The notes beneath the pieces are model-generated. The model was given only the letters and a program-made list of their open reading frames with translations. It was not told the DNA's origin and did no database searches. A stretch of 64,000 nucleotides of DNA from the NCBI RefSeq assembly GCF_021023085.1, contig NZ_PGCK01000013.1, positions 53,319-117,318 on the forward strand, in the 5' to 3' direction. Source of the stretch: Methanooceanicella nereidis (GTDB lineage Archaea > Halobacteriota > Methanocellia > Methanocellales > Methanocellaceae). Positions 44,821-54,135 of the stretch are shown piece after piece (position 1 is the first letter of the stretch; every line of letters begins with the position of its first letter). A program made the position numbers and the translations under genes.

Positions 44821-45394
44821 AGGAAATTATAAAAAATATATGAGCAACAATCCACTTGTGTCCATGGTTATTTCAAAATTCTTAAATGAAATAAAAACTA
44901 CGTTAGAAACATTGAATGTAAATAATGCATTAGACGTAGGATGTGGAGAAGGATTTGTAACACAATATTTAAATCTAAAAAATTCTACGGGTATTGATAT
45001 TTCTAATAATGCATTGATATTTGCTCGTAAAATTAATAAAAATACAAATTTTTGTAGGTCAAGTATTTATAAATTACCTTTCAAAGATGAAAGTTTTGAT
45101 TTGATTATGGCTTTAGAAGTACTTGAACACTTAGAAGACCCAGACTCCGCGCTATGTGAAATAAAAAGAATATCTCGAAAATATTGTTTATTAAGCGTAC
45201 CAAATGAACCCTATTTTAGAATAATGAATTTGTTTAGAGGAAAAAATATTATTAGGTTAGGGAATGATAAAGAACACATTCAAGGATGGACATCAAAAAA
45301 ATTTTTAAAAATGTTAGAGAGACATTTTGAGATTATTATATTAAAAAGGCCCTTTCCTTGGACACTAGTTTTATGTAAAAAGAGGGAATATTAG
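44801..45394 (+). CDS. Class I SAM-dependent methyltransferase
   Basis: A 197-residue methyltransferase. The SAM site NALDVGCGEGFVTQYL is near residues 46-60, the acidic turn GIDISNNALIFA follows, then PFKDESFDLIMALEVLEHLEDPD (motif for Methyltransf_11). It probably O-methylates a sugar or the lipid-linked glycan. Start uncertain (ATG 44801 or 44807). From this gene on the DNA becomes markedly more AT-rich than the preceding glycan genes. Confidence 0.87.
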   Translation: MRMNLNRGNYKKYMSNNPLVSMVISKFLNEIKTTLETLNVNNALDVGCGEGFVTQYLNLKNSTGIDISNNALIFARKINKNTNFCRSSIYKLPFKDESFDLIMALEVLEHLEDPDSALCEIKRISRKYCLLSVPNEPYFRIMNLFRGKNIIRLGNDKEHIQGWTSKKFLKMLERHFEIIILKRPFPWTLVLCKKREY

Positions 45395-45403
45395 GGAGAT
45401 AAA

Positions 45404-47188
45404 ATGAAGATTAATATCAAAAAATTTGATTCCCATACATATGAAGTAATATTAGTGTTAGCATTATTTTTAATACCATTTATATTAAGAATTATATTTA
45501 TATCACATTATTTAGATGATTGGGATAGTATTCAATTTGCATTAGGGATCCATGATTTTAATATTAAAGAACATCAACCACATCCACCAGGTTATCCAGC
45601 TTATATATTTTTAGCCCAATTATTTTATATAATTTTTCAAAATGATACACTAACATTAACATTAATGAGTGCATTATTTGGCTCAATATCAGTTGTTTTT
45701 ACATATTTATTAGCGAAAGAATTTTTTGGATATGAAATAGGAATATTATCAGCTGCTATATTATCATGTACACCAGCCCATTTTATTTTCAGTGTAGTTG
45801 CTATGAATGATATTGTATCAATGAGTTTATTGATAGTATCAATTTATTTGTTATATATAGGTTTAAATCGAGAGAAATTTCTTTTATTAGGTTCTTATTT
45901 AATAGGCTTTACAATAGGAATACGACCTCAAATATTTATATTGATAATCATATTATTTAGTATTATTCAATATTGGAAAAAAAATCTTTCATCAAATATC
46001 TATTCAATTATTTTATTTATATTTGGATGCATTACATGGTTTATTCCAGCATCGATATTGAATGGGGGAGTAATAGAATACCTAACTCTTACAAGATCAC
46101 AGATTGATGCTGTAGATAGATTTAATTATACATTTGTACAATTTGAAAAATTTATAAACCTAATGTTAGATGGATGGACACAAATAATAATATTTTTTAT
46201 AATTTTAACTACTATAGCAATATGTTTACTAATAATCGAAAAAATGGGAAAAGTAAATTTAAAAAATATCAATAAGCCATTAACAATATTATTTATATGG
46301 TTATTAATTGGAGTGTTTTTTATTATTTCGCTTTATACATTATACATAACAAGATATTTACTACCAATTTTTGTACCATTATCAATTATAATTTCATATT
46401 CTATAAAATATATTGGTGATAAATTTTCAAATAAAAAATTAAAGATAATATATTATTCAATTGTGTGTGTATGCATAGTAATAATGTTGATACAATCGAT
46501 ATCGATTGTATCAAGTATATCCCATATTGCTCCTGCACCAGTACAAGCTGCTACATATATTGAAGAAAATTATAATCATAATGATACCATTATAATTGCC
46601 AGAGATTCTTATAGGCATTTTCAATATTACTTACCAAATTTTACTACTAAAATGTACGTTTCAAATGTAAAATTAACAGATGAAACGCAAATTACAAAAA
46701 TTATTAGCGAAAGTCCACTGTCGTTCGAAAATTCTGTAAAAATTAATGAATTTTATAGATCTGACAATATTTATCAAAAACATTCTAAAGTAAATTTGTA
46801 TGAAGAGGAACTATATAATAGAATCATAGCCGACATAGGAGTGCATGATCTTGAAATGTGGGGGGAAACACCTACCAGATGGATTACTGAAAATGCAACT
46901 TTCATTTATATATCTAAAAATATTGAAGAAACTAATATAACTTTTAATGTAAAACCATTTCGAACAAACAAATCATTGATAGTATTCATTAATAATCAAA
47001 TAGTATTCAATGATAATATTAAAAATTATGAGAAAATTACTATACCAATACATATTGATAAAGGTGTAAATAAAATTATATTTTATTGTCCTGATAAAAG
47101 CCAACGTCCATGTGATATACCAGAACTAAAAAGTAATGATAATAGATATTTATGTTTTTACATTCAAAATATTTATATAGATGGTTAA
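45404..47188 (+). CDS. GT-C membrane glycosyltransferase (PMT-like), very AT-rich gene
   Basis: A 594-residue protein with about ten membrane helices and a soluble C-terminal beta domain (about 380-594). The first external loop has SHYLDDWDSIQFALGIHDF, followed by HQPHPPGYPAYIFLAQLFY, the pattern of GT39/GT83-like enzymes acting on lipid-phosphate sugars. Its AT content is extreme compared with the GT-C genes at 37.3 and 41.2 kb. A perfect 28-base palindrome lies inside it at 46487-46514. It is the last rightward gene and converges on the leftward half of the locus. Confidence 0.8.
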   Translation: MKINIKKFDSHTYEVILVLALFLIPFILRIIFISHYLDDWDSIQFALGIHDFNIKEHQPHPPGYPAYIFLAQLFYIIFQNDTLTLTLMSALFGSISVVFTYLLAKEFFGYEIGILSAAILSCTPAHFIFSVVAMNDIVSMSLLIVSIYLLYIGLNREKFLLLGSYLIGFTIGIRPQIFILIIILFSIIQYWKKNLSSNIYSIILFIFGCITWFIPASILNGGVIEYLTLTRSQIDAVDRFNYTFVQFEKFINLMLDGWTQIIIFFIILTTIAICLLIIEKMGKVNLKNINKPLTILFIWLLIGVFFIISLYTLYITRYLLPIFVPLSIIISYSIKYIGDKFSNKKLKIIYYSIVCVCIVIMLIQSISIVSSISHIAPAPVQAATYIEENYNHNDTIIIARDSYRHFQYYLPNFTTKMYVSNVKLTDETQITKIISESPLSFENSVKINEFYRSDNIYQKHSKVNLYEEELYNRIIADIGVHDLEMWGETPTRWITENATFIYISKNIEETNITFNVKPFRTNKSLIVFINNQIVFNDNIKNYEKITIPIHIDKGVNKIIFYCPDKSQRPCDIPELKSNDNRYLCFYIQNIYIDG

Positions 47189-47458
47189 AAATATTTATTT
47201 TAAATATTTTTTAATGAGAAAAGTAAATCTAACATACAAGTTATTAAGTTATTTTAAATAATTATCTTATTTTTATATCGTTTTTAATATTACCAGTAAT
47301 CATTCTTTTAATTTTATTAGACAATAAAATTTTCATACCAATCCCAATAAAAAAGATAATAAAATTCGGTATCATTATCTAAAAGAAAATTTAAATTATT
47401 ATTAAAAGTACCTAATGGATCAAACTTTTAGAATATATTGGAAACAGAAACCCCAAAA
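47189..47458. other. Convergent AT-rich spacer between the two halves of the glycan locus
   Basis: A 270-base spacer of very high AT content. On the minus strand a 37-codon frame (47254-47367, starting MIPNFIIFFIGIGMKILLS) resembles the end of a membrane protein but has no ribosome site; it may be debris. Confidence 0.35.
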
Positions 47459-48469
47459 TCATATAATTTTATTCAATATTGATTTTTCAAATTCTGTTAG
47501 TATTAACATTAATTCATTATCAGTGTTGAAAGTAATATCATTAGAATTTAATTGCTCTTCTAATCCCCCAACATTTCTGCATATAACCGGTTTATTATAC
47601 AATTTTGCTCTGGCTAAAACACTAGAGCTCCATATCTCCTTATACGGAATTAAAATTATATCCGAAGCATTAATCCATTCATCAAACTCTTTATCACTAA
47701 CAAATGAATCAACTAATTTAACATTATTTGACGATTCTACAATATTTTTTAATTTATACCAATATCTAAGATAAGGTTCTTCTTTTATCCTTACGGATCC
47801 CACAATATATAGAAGTAGATTATTATTTTCTAGTTTTTTAAAGCAATTTGCTGCTACATCAAAACCTTTATGCTCTTGAATAAACCCGATACATAAAAAA
47901 ATTATTTTATCACTTGGTAAGCCAAATTTGTTCCTACACTCAGATTTTGATAAATTTGTATATTTTATAAAATATTTAGAATGGTCAATTAAATGGTATT
48001 TTCCGTCTTGTAATTTAAAATAATGACTTATAAAAGTATCAATTTCTTTTTGAGTATGGAATAAAATATTGGGACAAAGCCCCCATTTCAAACATTCTAA
48101 AAATTTATAGAAACCTTTTTTATCATAGGAGATTTCGTGTGCTATAACTTCAATCTTACGTCCATACCTTATAAATAAATAATAAAATGAAAGATATGTT
48201 AAAATGTTACTTATTAGATTTTTACTTGAATCATGATAGAAAGATTCATGATATTGTATTATTGTTTTATCACAATTATTAATATATTTACTCAAACCAA
48301 GGAGTTTTCGTCCGCCTTTAAGGTCCATGTATAAACCATCTTCGGCCTTGTTCAATGAAATAATATCGACCAATTCGCCATCTTTTTTTATATTTTGAAC
48401 CATCTGGTAAGCATATTTACCTATACCACATTTTTTGGGTGGATATGTAGATACCATTAAGTATCTCAA
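47459..48469 (-). CDS. GT4-family glycosyltransferase
   Basis: A 336-residue GT-B enzyme, last gene of the leftward half. RYLMVSTYPPKKCGIGKYAYQMV opens the acceptor domain; the donor domain has IIFLCIGFIQEHKGFDVAANCF and NASDIILIPYKEIWSSSVLARAKLYNKPVICRNVGGLEEQL. The first glutamate of the usual E-x7-E site is replaced by SSVLARA, so donor use may differ. Strongly AT-rich. The start lies one base after the stop of the neighbouring bifunctional enzyme. Confidence 0.85.
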   Translation of the reverse strand: MRYLMVSTYPPKKCGIGKYAYQMVQNIKKDGELVDIISLNKAEDGLYMDLKGGRKLLGLSKYINNCDKTIIQYHESFYHDSSKNLISNILTYLSFYYLFIRYGRKIEVIAHEISYDKKGFYKFLECLKWGLCPNILFHTQKEIDTFISHYFKLQDGKYHLIDHSKYFIKYTNLSKSECRNKFGLPSDKIIFLCIGFIQEHKGFDVAANCFKKLENNNLLLYIVGSVRIKEEPYLRYWYKLKNIVESSNNVKLVDSFVSDKEFDEWINASDIILIPYKEIWSSSVLARAKLYNKPVICRNVGGLEEQLNSNDITFNTDNELMLILTEFEKSILNKII

Positions 48470-48470
48470 T

Positions 48471-50723
48471 TTATTTCCCCCTGAGAGATTTACCTATCAA
48501 ATTACCGAGATTAATAGACAATTTATTCCAGTCATATTCACTTTCCGCAGTATTTCTTGCACATTTTGACATTTCAGTAAGAATATTTTTATCGTCTAAA
48601 AACAATTTAATGTATTTACGGAAATCGCTTAATTCACTCTCTATATAATTATTTTTATTATACAATCCTCTTGCCCCTATTTTCGTTGTGATTACGGGAA
48701 GACCTGCTGCAAAATAGTCAAGCATTTTAATATTAATTCCTGATCCTCTCACCATAGGATTTAATGCTATATCAGATGCAAGCATATATTTTTTTAAATC
48801 ATCATTACTCACTAGCCCTGTTATCAAGACATTAGAGGGAATAGAAGTTTTATCCACACAATCTGACACTCCGCCTACTATGATAAATTGTATATCACCA
48901 CATTCCTGAGCAAGTGTTTTTATAATAAATTCTGCTGCATCAACATTTGGTGCGTAATTACTGCCTACAAAAATCGCTGCAAAGTTATCGATTCCAAGTT
49001 CATTCTTTAGCTTGTTTTTTTCAATGTTAATATCATAATCCTTGACAAACGTACCATTTGGCAATATAAAAATTTTTTCGGGATCTACACCATAATTTAA
49101 AACGAACTTAGCCTTATCTTCATCCGAACACGCTAAAATAATATCTGCCTGCTTACATAGATTGCTTTCCACAAAACGAACATATTCAACTATACATTTT
49201 CCAAATCCGTTTTTAGGAAATAATTGTTCCCTGAGCCCATACTCATAATTATGACTATCATATATGAGTAATTTATCTTTTATATCATCATAGATTACTG
49301 AATATATCCATGGATGACTGACAATAATAACTTCATTTTTTATTAATTCTTTTTTTACACGATTAACATATTCATCTGAAGCAAAAATAAGAAAAGGTGA
49401 TAATACATCAATGGTAACATTTTGAGGGACCAATTTATTCAAATATGAATTAATATCAAAATGTGTCTTAGAAAATGGTACATCGATTTCATTTAGGTTA
49501 TCCGATATCTTGATTTCGCGATGTTGTTCTCCTGACCAATCATATGAACCTATATAAGTAACTTGAAAATTTCGTGGAAAATTTGAATATAGGCCTTTTA
49601 ATCTCAGTCTACCGCCACCTATAGCTGGCTCTATAGGTTGCATATCAAGTACTAAGGTATTTATTTTGGGAGTTCTTTCACTGGGATCTATATTAATACC
49701 ATCAAGCATATCATTAGTTACATTGTCCCAAGTGATATGACGTACTGCATCATATCCATTGATGCCCATATTAGCTGCTTCGTCAGGATTTTCAATAAAA
49801 AAATTTATTTTTTCGGCAATTTTTATTGGGTCGGGTTCAACAATAAAACCACTTACACCATCCTTTACTATATAAGTTGGCTCTCCAGAGTCATGGCAAG
49901 TAATAACAGGTTTCTTTGCTCTAAAAGCTTCAATAGTAATATACCCAAAATCTTCTTTCTTGGTTACAAATGGTATGACAATAGAACGAGAGTACAGATC
50001 AATTAGTTCATTATCTGAAACTGGCCCCAAAAATTCAATTCGATTCTCTAATCCGAGATCACGAGTTAACTTTTTTAAATTTTTTTCGTCCTCACCTTTT
50101 CCTGCTAGGAGTAATTTGACACCATTTTTAACATATTTCATAGATTTAATAACGAGATCAATCCGCTTCCACCTATGAAGCCTCCCTGGCAAGAAGATAA
50201 ATTCGCCTTTTTTTGGTTCGCTAAATCCAGATAATAAGGTATCCGGATAAATTAATTTAAAGTCAATATTATTCCAGAACTGATCGGCATTTCTAAGTCG
50301 CTCTTCTACTGTATGACCTATTGTGCAATGCTTCTTTATTCTGGATGGATCGAGACCATATTTATCAAATGCATATATTAATTCACGTTGTTTTATTTTA
50401 TCCAATCCTAGAGATATTTCATCAAACATATCATAAAAGACTCTTATTGTATGAAGTAGGTAAGAAATATGATTCCTATGACGAACCATGTAAGTCGGAG
50501 CCTTGGTAGAAATAACCACATCATAATCATCTAGGTCTAAGTAATAACAATAACAATATGCCTGTACAATTGATTCAAATGTAGATTCATCAACAAGAAC
50601 TTTTACATGATTGACATTGTGACCTTTAGTTATTAAAGCTTTAATAAGCCCATCATATAATCCCTCTGCACCGCCTCTTTCGCCTTTTACTGATTGAGGT
50701 GTAACTACAGCGATATTCATCAT
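48471..50723 (-). CDS. Double-domain GT4 glycosyltransferase (two GT-B modules)
   Basis: A 750-residue protein from ATG 50723, made of two complete GT4-type units. Unit 1 (about 1-350) starts NIAVVTPQSVKGERGGAEGL and has FIFLPGRLHRWKRIDLVIKS and VTKKEDFGYITIEAFRAKKPVI. Unit 2 (about 355-750) starts INTLVLDMQPIEPAIGGGRLRL and has FAAIFVGSNYAPNVDAAEFII and NPMVRGSGINIKMLDYFAAGLPVITT. One polypeptide could thus add two different sugars or linkages in turn, as seen for bacterial O-antigen polymerising enzymes. It lies between the methyltransferase and another GT4 gene. Confidence 0.88.
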   Translation of the reverse strand: MMNIAVVTPQSVKGERGGAEGLYDGLIKALITKGHNVNHVKVLVDESTFESIVQAYCYCYYLDLDDYDVVISTKAPTYMVRHRNHISYLLHTIRVFYDMFDEISLGLDKIKQRELIYAFDKYGLDPSRIKKHCTIGHTVEERLRNADQFWNNIDFKLIYPDTLLSGFSEPKKGEFIFLPGRLHRWKRIDLVIKSMKYVKNGVKLLLAGKGEDEKNLKKLTRDLGLENRIEFLGPVSDNELIDLYSRSIVIPFVTKKEDFGYITIEAFRAKKPVITCHDSGEPTYIVKDGVSGFIVEPDPIKIAEKINFFIENPDEAANMGINGYDAVRHITWDNVTNDMLDGINIDPSERTPKINTLVLDMQPIEPAIGGGRLRLKGLYSNFPRNFQVTYIGSYDWSGEQHREIKISDNLNEIDVPFSKTHFDINSYLNKLVPQNVTIDVLSPFLIFASDEYVNRVKKELIKNEVIIVSHPWIYSVIYDDIKDKLLIYDSHNYEYGLREQLFPKNGFGKCIVEYVRFVESNLCKQADIILACSDEDKAKFVLNYGVDPEKIFILPNGTFVKDYDINIEKNKLKNELGIDNFAAIFVGSNYAPNVDAAEFIIKTLAQECGDIQFIIVGGVSDCVDKTSIPSNVLITGLVSNDDLKKYMLASDIALNPMVRGSGINIKMLDYFAAGLPVITTKIGARGLYNKNNYIESELSDFRKYIKLFLDDKNILTEMSKCARNTAESEYDWNKLSINLGNLIGKSLRGK

Positions 50724-50777
50724 GACGCCCAACTCAATTTTTATTTTTATAAATAATTGCAATATATAATATTTATA

Positions 50778-51947
50778 TCAACTTCTTTCTTTGGTTATAA
50801 TGCATCCAATATGTAATTTTTCTTTATAATAATCAAGATGAAGAATTCTAAAACCTGCATCCTTTAGGATTGTTTCCCATTCTTCAACAGTCATTTTTCT
50901 CTCGTTACCATATTCCCTATATGGCCAATGTACTGAAGGTACAGAGAATGCAACATATTTAGCGATAGTTAATTGTTTTGATAATAGCTCTATCAAAGAA
51001 TTATTATCAAAATGCTCCATAGTACCTTGTGAAAAAGCGATGTCAAATTGTTCTTCTTTAAAAATATCCAGATCAAACGCATCGATCATAACGAATTTTG
51101 CAAAGCCACCTAACTTTTTAGAAGTTTCTATAGCTCTTTTTACTATTAATGGGTCATTATCAATCCCTATACAACTATATGCATACCTAGAAAAATATAT
51201 TGAGAATGAGGCTGTACCAAGGCCAATCTCTATAAGCTTGGGAACATTATCGCCAGCGCTCATACATGAAAAATGTTTAATCAGTTCAACGAACTCCATA
51301 TGATGTTCAATAATTCCCTTTAAGTCATCTTCAGTGATATTTTTATTATAAAATTTAGACCAATTAGTCATTTCCGGTTCATTAATGTTACACATTTTTT
51401 CTTCTAGTATCTGAATCCTACCCATTAAATCACTAGACTCGAATGACGAAATACGATCTTCAAAATGACCAGATTCTAATTTATTTAATCTTTCGCAGAT
51501 ATCACTTGACTTTAATGTAGATATATGCCCATTAATGGCCATAAGAATCCTGATGATTTCATAATTAAAGTTATTTTGTTTTTCTATTATCGGATCGATG
51601 TATCTCCTAACTTCATCATTTACCATTTGTCGACCTTTAACAATCACAGGTCCTAGGACTTTTCTATGCGATGTTATAGAATAATTATAATTATTTATAT
51701 CCTTGTTATAATTTAATATGGATAAATCTATATCGAAGAGATTAACTTTAGTCCCTAAGGAATTATCAATAAACTTTATTTCATTATCATCAACAAACTT
51801 ATTTATTCTGTTTTGCACTAATTTATTATTTATATCAGCCATAATTGACTCAACGTCAATATCATTACTTTTAATAAGTGTATTACTCAACAAAATTGAA
51901 TCCAGAGATTGGCCGATTTGTTTTTTATTACCTGAATTATCACCCAT
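50778..51947 (-). CDS. SAM-dependent methyltransferase with long N-terminal extension, possible chain-capping enzyme
   Basis: A 389-residue protein. Residues about 210-389 form a class I methyltransferase (LIEIGLGTASFSIYFSRYAYSCIGIDNDP near 232-260; FDIAFSQGTMEHFDNNSL). The first 200 residues contain DVESIMADINNKL, then SHRKVLGPVIVKGRQMVNDE, YIDPIIEKQNNFN and a coiled-coil stretch; this front module is one I recall from bacterial O-antigen and exopolysaccharide enzymes. Its gene abuts that of the Wzt-type ATPase with cargo domain (one base between). That pairing resembles systems in which a terminal methyl group marks the finished chain for export, which is inference. Confidence 0.82.
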   Translation of the reverse strand: MGDNSGNKKQIGQSLDSILLSNTLIKSNDIDVESIMADINNKLVQNRINKFVDDNEIKFIDNSLGTKVNLFDIDLSILNYNKDINNYNYSITSHRKVLGPVIVKGRQMVNDEVRRYIDPIIEKQNNFNYEIIRILMAINGHISTLKSSDICERLNKLESGHFEDRISSFESSDLMGRIQILEEKMCNINEPEMTNWSKFYNKNITEDDLKGIIEHHMEFVELIKHFSCMSAGDNVPKLIEIGLGTASFSIYFSRYAYSCIGIDNDPLIVKRAIETSKKLGGFAKFVMIDAFDLDIFKEEQFDIAFSQGTMEHFDNNSLIELLSKQLTIAKYVAFSVPSVHWPYREYGNERKMTVEEWETILKDAGFRILHLDYYKEKLHIGCIITKERS

Positions 51948-53315
51948 TTAATGTCCTCCTTGCTCAATCTCATAATCAAAATTAATCCTAATAAAACCTA
52001 TATCATCAGAATTATTGATAACATTGAAAAAGTACTTTTTACTATGCCAATCATACGTAATTTTATAATCTTTAGATTGGCATGATACAGATACAAAATA
52101 TTTTCCCTGTAATAATGGTAATTCTTTAATTAATATCCTTATCTCACCATCACCGTTTATTGAGTCAATTTTAATATTCTTAAATTTAGTGTTAGAACCG
52201 AAACATTGATTCCCTCTCTCATCAAATATTTCAAATCCGAATATTGGTTCGGATACAAGTTCTTTAGATGTAAATCTGCCAATTATTGTCATTGGATCCC
52301 CGGAGAAAAATGAATCGCCCTCGTTCCCATTTTTATCTAAAAATTTTATGTCCAATATTTCTATTTTTTTATTGCCCCATCTGAAGTTAGCCATAGATCG
52401 ATATTTTTCAACAAAATCAATTGAATCTTCTATTGACTCTTCAGATCCGGTCGTTTTAGATTCATTACTTGGTTTATTTAGGATAACTTCTTGATGTTCA
52501 TTATTTTCAATTGTACTTATAAAAATATCATCTTGTTTTGAATCCACCCTATATACGTATCTATCAATTACATCTGCGGTTTTTCCAAAAGCTACAACTT
52601 CGCTATTCCTTAATAATATAGTCTTATCACAAAACCTTCTTACTGCATTAAGGTCATGTGATACAAAAAGCATAGTAATTCCTTCATTTCTATATTCCCT
52701 GAAGATGTCAAGACATTTTTGTTGAAATTCCATGTCACCAACTGCTAGTACTTCATCTACTAGCAATATTTCGGGTTTTACTTGTATTGCTGTAGCGAAT
52801 GCCAATCTCACCTGCATTCCGGATGAAAAGTTCTTCAACTTTGTATCTTTGAATTTAGTTAATCCTGCAAATTCCAGCACATAATCCATATTTCTGTTGA
52901 TCTCTTTTTTCGAAAGCCCCATTATAGTACTATAAACTTCAATATTTTCTTTAGCAGTAAGATCAGGCTGAAATCCTACACCGAGTTCTAAAAAAGGCGT
53001 TATTTTACCATTAACCTCAACACTTCCTTTTGTCGGTCGTAATATGCCGGAAATTATCTTAAGCAATGTGCTTTTTCCACTACCATTATCCCCAATTATA
53101 CCTATAGAGTCCCCTTTCTCTACAGTAAAGCTGACATCATTTAATGCAATGAATTTTTCATATGTCGAAGGACTAAAAAAGCCTTTTATATTCTCAAATA
53201 GCGTCGTCCTTCTCTCATGAGGTATTATAAACTCCTTTGTGACATTATTAACTATAATAGCCGGCTTATCTTCTGGCTTTACTTTTTTAATATTTAATTC
53301 TTGTACCTCAAGCAT
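51948..53315 (-). CDS. Polysaccharide ABC exporter ATPase with C-terminal cargo domain (Wzt type)
   Basis: A 455-residue ABC ATPase. Walker A GDNGSGKST (residues 75-83), GVGFQPDLTAKENI, signature NFSSGMQVRLAFA (near 165) and Walker B ILLVDEVLAVGD (near 185) are intact, in the TagH/Wzt pattern. After a polar linker (about 265-300) comes a beta-sandwich of the Wzt C-terminal type (about 305-455, GDSFFSGDPMTIIGRFTSKE, FGFEIFDERGNQCFGSNT), which in bacteria reads the chemical end of the glycan. It works with the permease encoded nine bases upstream to push a lipid-linked polysaccharide across the membrane. Confidence 0.94.
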   Translation of the reverse strand: MLEVQELNIKKVKPEDKPAIIVNNVTKEFIIPHERRTTLFENIKGFFSPSTYEKFIALNDVSFTVEKGDSIGIIGDNGSGKSTLLKIISGILRPTKGSVEVNGKITPFLELGVGFQPDLTAKENIEVYSTIMGLSKKEINRNMDYVLEFAGLTKFKDTKLKNFSSGMQVRLAFATAIQVKPEILLVDEVLAVGDMEFQQKCLDIFREYRNEGITMLFVSHDLNAVRRFCDKTILLRNSEVVAFGKTADVIDRYVYRVDSKQDDIFISTIENNEHQEVILNKPSNESKTTGSEESIEDSIDFVEKYRSMANFRWGNKKIEILDIKFLDKNGNEGDSFFSGDPMTIIGRFTSKELVSEPIFGFEIFDERGNQCFGSNTKFKNIKIDSINGDGEIRILIKELPLLQGKYFVSVSCQSKDYKITYDWHSKKYFFNVINNSDDIGFIRINFDYEIEQGGH

Positions 53316-53323
53316 AGTATCCC

Positions 53324-54094
53324 CTATACTTCTTCTGCAAATTTTGGCTCTAATTTACTAAATACTATCCAGCCGAACGCCAACGCTAATAATGATATGG
53401 ATATAATGTAAGCCACATTTTGAGCGACCGGCAACGCATCATATATTAAAACGCCCCTTAGCATTTCCATTATTACGCCCATCGGATTATACTTTAATAG
53501 TTCCACAAAAGGAACTCCTTGAAGCATGCTCAGCGAATATATGATAGGGGTCAGGAAGAAACCTGCCTGCATCACGACTCCCCATATCCATTGCACGTCC
53601 CTGTACCTTACGTTCAGCGAAGCGATCCCCAGTGAAATGCCAAGGACGAATATAAACTCTACAGCCATAACTGCCGGGAACAGGATCGCCGTCAACGTTG
53701 GCAATAATCCGAAGACGATCATGAACGCCCCGAATACTACAAATTCCAGTGCGGTCATCATAAGCGCGGTAAGACATGCACTTATTACCAGGACCTCTCT
53801 GGGGAAATAGATCTTTTTGACAAGATTAGGCTTTCCGACGATGCTGCCCAGGCTCATGTTCGTAGCCTTATCCATGAATCCCCATGATATGATACCAAGC
53901 AGCAGAAAAAGCGGATAGTGGTCAATAGACCTGTTCGCAAAAATGCTGCTGAACACTATGTACAATACAAGCAGCATCAGCAAAGGCTGTAACAGGGACC
54001 AGACGATGCCGAGCACGGAGTTCTTATATCTTAATTTCAGGTCCGTAACGGCCATCTTTTTTATTAAGCCCCGATATTCCCACAGATTGGACAT
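53324..54094 (-). CDS. Polysaccharide ABC exporter permease (Wzm type)
   Basis: A 256-residue ABC-2 permease with six membrane helices. WEYRGLIKKMAVTDLKLRYKNSVLGIVWSLLQPL is the standard start and KYNPMGVIMEMLRGVL the conserved element before the last helices. With the adjacent Wzt-type ATPase it forms the export channel for the glycan. Base composition returns towards the genome norm here, while the ATPase gene on its left is AT-rich, so the boundary of the AT-rich core lies between the two. Confidence 0.93.
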   Translation of the reverse strand: MSNLWEYRGLIKKMAVTDLKLRYKNSVLGIVWSLLQPLLMLLVLYIVFSSIFANRSIDHYPLFLLLGIISWGFMDKATNMSLGSIVGKPNLVKKIYFPREVLVISACLTALMMTALEFVVFGAFMIVFGLLPTLTAILFPAVMAVEFIFVLGISLGIASLNVRYRDVQWIWGVVMQAGFFLTPIIYSLSMLQGVPFVELLKYNPMGVIMEMLRGVLIYDALPVAQNVAYIISISLLALAFGWIVFSKLEPKFAEEV

Positions 54095-54135
54095 TGTGAT
54101 ACCTTTCTATTATTTAAGCGATTAAATTATTTGAA

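Noticed and set aside
47254..47367. A 37-codon minus-strand frame with a hydrophobic stretch as a gene
   Set aside because: No ribosome site, strongly AT-rich spacer where isoleucine/phenylalanine-rich frames arise by chance; possibly debris of a flippase gene but not supported.
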